Assembly (NCBI RefSeq): GCF_964340395.1
Contig: NC_135562.1
Location: forward strand, 256,501 to 270,000
Reading direction: 5' to 3'
Length of the DNA stretch: 13,500 nt
Source of the DNA: Glandiceps talaboti
Lineage: Eukaryota; Hemichordata; Enteropneusta; Spengelidae
A model generated the notes under the pieces. It saw nothing but the letters and a program-made list of their open reading frames with translations. It was not told the origin of the DNA and ran no database searches. Positions 8,658 to 13,500 of the stretch are shown piece by piece. The number at the start of each line of letters is the position of its first letter. Positions within the stretch are counted from its first letter, which is position 1. The translations under genes and the position numbers were made by a program.

Positions 8658-8797
8658 CACTTGCAGGTCTTTAGCTAAAAAACACTTGCAGATATGTAGC
8701 TAAAACACTTGCACATCTGTAGCTAAAACACTTGCAGGTCTGTAGCTAAAACACTTGCAGGTCTGTAGCTCAAACACTTGCTGGTCTGTAGCACACA
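8658..8797. repeat. 23-bp minisatellite, six copies
   Basis: CACTTGCAGGTCTGTAGCTA plus AAA repeats with starts at 8658, 8683, 8706, 8729, 8752 and 8775. The first spacing is 25 bp and the rest 23 bp. Outer copies are more diverged (TTTAGCTAAAAAA first, GTAGCACACAG last). Confidence 0.96.
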
Positions 8798-9533
<736 letters not shown>

Positions 9534-9701
9534 CAGATTATGTTTATTTCTGAAATACATTCAATTGTTATGTACAGGTACAGTATTATTGGGTTCACAC
9601 TGCATCTAGCAGGAAATATATCAAATTGCATTTGAACATGTTATCCACATCACAAGGCAGATATACTGTGTTAGTTGTTATAATGCTTGCATCTTTTTCT
9701 C

Positions 9702-10242
9702 TAGTCTATCAGCTAGCCCTCGGATGTTCTTCCGATAAAATACGACACACAACCGAACAACGCTATTGAGGATGGAACATCCGAGGTCTAGCGAATGTCA
9801 TCAGGATATAAATAACTGCCAATCAGAGAATCGTATTAGCGACAAGCACAAACAGAGGACAATAGCTAAATTTTCATGCATATTCATCTTAAGGAGGGGC
9901 TTGTATAAATAACCACCAATGTGTTAACTGAAATGTGTGAATGACAACGTCTACACACTCATCAAATTCACAATTACCATAAACCGATAAACCATAGTAA
10001 TGACGTAAATGTGTTTGTCAACACTTGCATGCAGAGATTCCCCGAGGTCATAGGTTATTGAATATATTAAAGTATATATATGCATAGATGGCCCAACCCA
10101 CCGCTCAATGTAATCTCAATGGAATGTCCGGTCTGAAAATGACATTCGCTAGACTGTTCGGGCAGGCCATCACATGCGAACTTCGTTCGCTTATAGTTAT
10201 AGCATCGAAAGAAAGCCCGAACGTCTAGCAGCAAGACTACTT
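9702..10242. repeat. Interleaved inverted-repeat complex
   Basis: Four pairings adjoin or overlap. (a) CCTCGGATGTTC (9718-9729) with GAACATCCGAGG (9775-9786). (b) GTCTAGCGAATGTCAT (9786-9801) with its exact complement (10139-10154). (c) CTAGACTGTTCGGGC (10149-10163) with GCCCGAACGTCTAG (10215-10228), one bulge. (d) Hairpin GCGAACTTCGTTCGC (10176-10190) nested in (c). A weaker outer pairing joins about 9702-9735 to about 10207-10240. The region is CpG-richer than its surroundings. The right part overlaps the end of the retrotransposon reading frame, so this may be that element's structured 3' end, or a separate foldback element. Confidence 0.7.
9802..10138. other. Spacer between 16-bp inverted repeats
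   Basis: No gene. It contains a TATAAATA (about 9904) and a CRE-like TGACGTAA (about 10001) on the plus strand, which may be chance. Confidence 0.35.
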
Positions 10243-11374
10243 TTTCTCCAGATATTACTAGAACCAATTATTGAACTAATGCTGCAATATTTTGCAATAC
10301 AATTAGCATTATTCTTCTTCAAACCTACTTTCATAAGGCCACTTACAAATCTGTAATGAACATTGCCAAGGCTTCCTAGTATTAATATGACAACTTCAGT
10401 ACAAAACCCAGTGATAGTGGGAAGTATTTCTCAAACTTAGTGTCATAGCATTTCGAAATATGTGCATCGTATGGAATGGCAATTTCTATCAACCAAGTCT
10501 TTTTGCATTGTTTGTTGATGACAGCAATGTCCGGACGTGTGTGTTGGTGCTGGAATTTTTCATTGTTAGATTCAAACAGTGTGGGTTTTATCAGAATGTC
10601 TGTGTATGTCTCATTATCAGTATTACTATCTTGGATTTTCTTGTAGATGTCTTTGTTGATACAGCTTCTGGAATTGTGTGCAACCATTGAGTATATGGGA
10701 TGCTGTTTCAGATGGATGTCGACATATTTTGCATGATTTTGTATATTTAGTTGGGTAGTACAGGGACATGAGGCTTTCACACTGGAGTAGTTGTAACCGT
10801 CCTCTCGCTACAAAGGATCTTAGTTTGTCGTCGATGCTGTGGTTGTTCAGGTAGGCAGCTGATAAGGAATGATGAATCATTTCCTCATCCCGAAGTACTC
10901 GCCCCTGTGATGACATTGCCTTGAGATTTGCTGCTTGTTGTTGTAATCTATTCTGTTTGTATGTGGAGTAGAAAGAACTTGCTGATTTGAATGTTAATGA
11001 AACCTCTTTGTCAATGTGCATTTCCAATACGTAGACGTCGTTTACTTTTAGCAGAGATATATTTTCACGTTTGCATATTTCTAGTAAATTGACCCATTGT
11101 GATTTTGGTCAATTTACGCCGGAGTGTTTTACAAGGTTGCCTCTGTCATCAAGGGCAAATCCTGCAAAGCTATTGGTGTCGTTGTCTGTTGCTAGGGTAG
11201 CTTTTCGTTTCTGCATATGTAATGATAGTGATTGAGGGCTGCTTGACACATGTTTTGGTCATCATTGTTGAGGATCGAGTGATAAATAGAAAGACAGGTG
11301 TTTGGCATAGAACATGATATGTGGATTAATTACCCCAATCCTCCTAGTGACTTTGGTGTGAAAAAGACATACAT
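10197..11374 (-). pseudogene. 5'-truncated non-LTR retrotransposon with restriction-like endonuclease (RLE) C-terminus
   Basis: Broken minus-strand coding region matching the C-terminal part of a reverse-transcriptase polyprotein. In order: the RT-thumb-like FFTPKSLGGLG (about 11368-11333), VINPHIMFYAKHLSF, ILNNDDQNMCQAALNHY, a spacer domain with WVNLLEICKREN, a CCHC knuckle of form C-x2-C-x8-H-x4-C (CKICRHPSETASHILNGC), YQQRH followed by D in the shifted frame, RPDIAVINKQ, then LIEIAIPYDA and a tail ending at a TAA (10199-10197). CCHC, RHD/N and RPD...E are the signature of RLE-type elements (R2/R4/NeSL/Hero group). Lesions seen: frameshifts near 11333, 11276, 11205, 10650 and 10400, and an in-frame TGA at 11109-11111. 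Polymerase catalytic motifs are absent: homology stops at the microsatellite beginning about 11387. Family assignment beyond RLE type is uncertain. Confidence 0.88.
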
Positions 11375-11386
11375 ACCGTACGTACG

Positions 11387-11462
11387 TACATACATACATA
11401 CATACATACATACATACATACATACATACATACATACATACATACACACACACATACCTGGT

Positions 11463-11538
<76 letters not shown>
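11387..11538. repeat. Compound microsatellite (CATA)n - (CA)n at the retroelement break
   Basis: About 15 CATA units (11387-11447), a short island (CACATACCTGGTACATA), then about 35 CA units (11468-11538), followed by a C-rich patch (ACCCCCACCCCCTCC). It directly abuts the 5' break of the retrotransposon remnant. Confidence 0.97.
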
Positions 11539-11539
<1 letters not shown>

Positions 11540-11825
11540 AACCCCCACCCCCTCCTTCATCTGATTCTGAGTACTGAATAAACCCTGTTGTAATCCCTAC
11601 AAGTTAGCGTCAGACAACTTGACCTAAACGATAATCTTGTCTGGGATAGCTATCAGTTCATTAACCTGAGACTTGTCTGAAACTTAGACCGATATCAATA
11701 TTGATACAGATGATATCATTGATATCAGAGATGATAATATTAATACATTTGATAATATTAATAGCTGATAACAATACATGTATACTAGACAATAGATAGT
11801 ACTGCTGTGTCATCCTGTCTCTACA
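11539..11825. other. Non-coding with GATATC / TGATAATATTAATA repeats
   Basis: No retroelement homology is visible beyond the microsatellite. Small repeats of GATATCA-type words (about 11690-11730) and two copies of TGATAATATTAATA (about 11731-11762) are present. Confidence 0.5.
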
Positions 11826-12100
11826 CACATCACATCACATCACATCACATCACATCACAGCACATCAAATCACATCACATCACAGCACATCAAATCACAT
11901 CACAGCACATCACATCTAGTCACATCGCATCGCATCGCATCACATCACAACACATCACATCACATCACATCACATCAAATCACATCACAGCACAGCACAG
12001 CACATCACATCACATCACATCACACCACACCACACCACACCACACCACACCACACCACACCACACCACATCACACCACACCACATCACACCACACCACAC
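11826..12100. repeat. Pentanucleotide array (CACAT/CACAC/CACAG)n
   Basis: A strict 5-bp period for about 275 bp. The left part mixes CACAT, CACAG, CAAAT and CGCAT; the right part (from about 12020) is mostly CACAC. A 25-bp higher-order unit (CACAGCACATCAAATCACAT plus CACAT) occurs twice near 11856-11905. The His/Thr/Ser-rich plus-strand frame across it is an artefact. Confidence 0.98.
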
Positions 12101-12226
12101 ATGAGTGTATCATGTGTCCTAGTCATGTATAGATTTAAAGCCAATTAAAAGTATGTATAACACATATATACCCAGCAACCAAAGTTCTAGGTATGGTTGT
12201 TACATAGACATAGACCTATAATAACA

Positions 12227-12570
12227 CTTCCTCAAATCTGTAGGTGGTGAGGTGCATACACTGATCCAGTCCGTGTGACCCATAACACAACAGCTCTGTA
12301 CATTTCCTCAAATCTAAATGGTGAGGAGCATACAGTGATACAGTTCATGTAACCCATAACACAACAGCTCTGTACACTTCCTCAAATCTAGATGGTGAGG
12401 AGCATACAGTGATACAGTCCATGTGACCCATAACACAACAGCTCTGTACATTTCCTCAAATCTAAATGGTGAGGAGCATACAGTGATACAGTTCATGTAA
12501 CCCAGAACACAACAGCTCTGTATACTTCCTCAAATCTAGATGGTGAGGAGCATACAGTCATACAGTGTAA
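12227..12570. repeat. 74-bp tandem array, about 4.6 copies, alternating A/B types
   Basis: CCTCAAATCT recurs at 12230, 12306, 12380, 12454 and 12528, giving spacings of 76, 74, 74 and 74. Copies 2 and 4 share AAATCTAAATGG and GTTCATGTAACCC; copy 3 carries AAATCTAGATGG and GTCCATGTGACCC, and the last partial copy again carries AAATCTAGATGG, so a 148-bp dimer is the repeating unit. The array joins the SINE on its right. Confidence 0.95.
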
Positions 12571-12775
12571 CCCACAGTTTAATCCTTCACATTGCAAACT
12601 TTATCCTACTAGGTCCTGATCTATACAGTTGGGTTGACAGGGGTAATGTATATGTAGTTGTTCATATCTTTCTCAAGAACTTTCAAATTTAGCTGAAGTA
12701 CTCATAAGTAGTAAGGTTTGAACCAGCAACATGCAGATTCCAAGCCAGCCACTCTAACCATTCAACCAACAATTA
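12571..12775 (-). mobile_element. tRNA-derived SINE, minus strand
   Basis: The minus strand carries a tRNA-like head: box A TGGTTAGAGTGG (12760-12749) and box B GGTTCAAACC (12724-12715), 24 nt apart, the usual spacing of an internal RNA polymerase III promoter. The head continues as CTGGCTTGGAATCTGCATG between the boxes. A non-tRNA body follows toward lower coordinates (GAGTACTTCAGC, CCCTGTCAACCCAACTGTAT, GGATAAAGTTTGCAATGTG). No clear target duplication or poly-A tail is seen; the 3' end runs into the 74-bp tandem array. It is too degenerate in its stems to be a functional tRNA gene. Confidence 0.7.
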
Positions 12776-13098
12776 TAACTGTACACCACTCTCAACTTTT
12801 GACATAGACAATTCACATGCCATGATATCACACGTTTTTATACAAAAGTGGTTAAAATATGGTAAAACGATTGCATCAAAAAGATGATGGGAGATATGGA
12901 AGAAGTGGATATCAGGCACACCTATCTCTTGTCTAGTGAGAACACAGACACATGTTCAGAACATGACATGGGACTAATACATTGTAAGGACACACACTGA
13001 TATCTCTATAGTTGATATGAATTGTTCCAACATGTATCCTAACCTTCATAGATTACACAGTGAATTATGATAGCAGAGAGGTTAGGTAATATATTCTG
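12776..13098. other. Non-coding; nothing specific seen
   Basis: AT-rich intergenic or intronic sequence without supported genes, RNA genes or repeats. Confidence 0.45.
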
Positions 13099-13398
13099 CC
13101 ATATGGATGAGGATTTGGTAGTTATTTTGGATTTTATAAAACAATTTTATCATGGCTTCCTACTTTGAAGAAACAACATATGCAAAGTCATTGTTTCTGA
13201 ATAAATTGGAAAAGATTAATAAATGTGTAAAATGTGTATTATTGTACATACAATAACAAACTTTTTTAAACTTTTTACAATGTACAGACTTTAATAGTCA
13301 ATGTTGATTCATATTAATTTTTCTATTAGGAAGCCATGATAAAATTATTTTATAAGTTAAAAATCCAAAATACATACCCAATCTTCAGCCATATAGCC
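13099..13398. mobile_element. Second MITE-like inverted repeat, about 300 bp
   Basis: Left arm (13099-13164) and right arm (13323-13398) are inverted copies of about 65-75 bp sharing ATTTTATCATGGCTTCCTA, TATTTTGGATTTT and, at the outer ends, CATATGG/CTATATGG-type sequence. A 6-bp indel separates the inner blocks. The roughly 160-bp centre is AT-rich with no coding. I could not define a target duplication, so the superfamily is open. Confidence 0.75.
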
Positions 13399-13500
13399 AC
13401 TTTTATTCCTGTACTTTAATTGCACAGTAGTTGTTTCAACATGAAATAAGAATTCATATTCATGAACTAGTTAAATAAAATAGATTAGATAGAACGATGT

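Noticed and set aside
8658-8797. Regular 23-bp repeats considered as a CRISPR-like array
   Set aside because: Units are directly adjacent with no unique spacers, and the genome is eukaryotic; a minisatellite.
11262-11564. Long frames on both strands spanning the second CA/CATA array
   Set aside because: Mostly microsatellite; only the minus-strand ends (GGLG, INPHIMFYAKHLS) are real retroelement remnants, listed in the pseudogene.
11807-12148. 113-codon plus-strand His/Thr/Ser-rich frame
   Set aside because: A pure pentamer repeat translates openly; no gene signals.
12314-12496. 60-codon minus-strand frame
   Set aside because: It lies wholly in the 74-bp tandem array and repeats itself; not a protein gene.
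12715-12772. Functional tRNA gene on the minus strand
   Set aside because: Box A and B are present, but the acceptor and anticodon stems do not pair well and a SINE-like body follows.

Overview
The window looks like nuclear DNA of a multicellular animal. It is AT-rich and mostly non-coding, with several kinds of eukaryotic repeat: compound CA/CATA microsatellites, minisatellites, a tRNA-derived SINE, two foldback MITE-like elements and a decayed non-LTR retrotransposon. There are splice-site-like signals and no bacterial-style gene packing. Frequent TACATGTA-type palindromes and long CATA/CA arrays suggest a marine invertebrate, possibly a lophotrochozoan, but that is a weak inference.

Left part (1-4900): the best gene evidence is a minus-strand gene running off the left edge. 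A 13-codon first coding exon (4619-4581) ends at a strong GTGAGT donor. A second exon begins at 647 after a good acceptor and stays open to base 1. The phases match (0/0), and the implied intron is about 3.9 kb. The second exon carries six identical in-frame copies of a 69-bp repeat (23 residues each). Each copy also contains a consensus-like splice donor. About 4735-4780, just upstream of exon 1, is a CpG-containing stretch with YY1-like and RBPJ/ZNF143-like motifs. On the other side of it a weaker plus-strand gene may start (ATG at 4821, donor at 4844, possible second exon 7318-7386, phase-compatible), which would make a head-to-head pair.

Middle part (4900-9700): mostly intron-like or intergenic DNA. 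It holds a 530-bp foldback MITE with an 8-bp direct flank duplication (5516-6045), two short inverted-repeat hairpins, a 23-bp minisatellite, and a 460-bp compound CA/CATA/CATG array.

Right part (9700-13500): a complex of interleaved inverted repeats (9702-10242) overlaps the 3' end of a broken, 5'-truncated minus-strand non-LTR retrotransposon (10197-11374). Its CCHC, RHD and RPD...E motifs indicate a restriction-like endonuclease. The copy stops at another compound microsatellite. Further right are a pentanucleotide array, a 74-bp tandem array in an alternating A/B arrangement joined to the tail of a tRNA-derived SINE, and a second MITE-like inverted repeat (13099-13398).

I see no complete intact gene. 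All exon calls are predictions from reading frame and splice motifs only, and I did not recognise either predicted protein.
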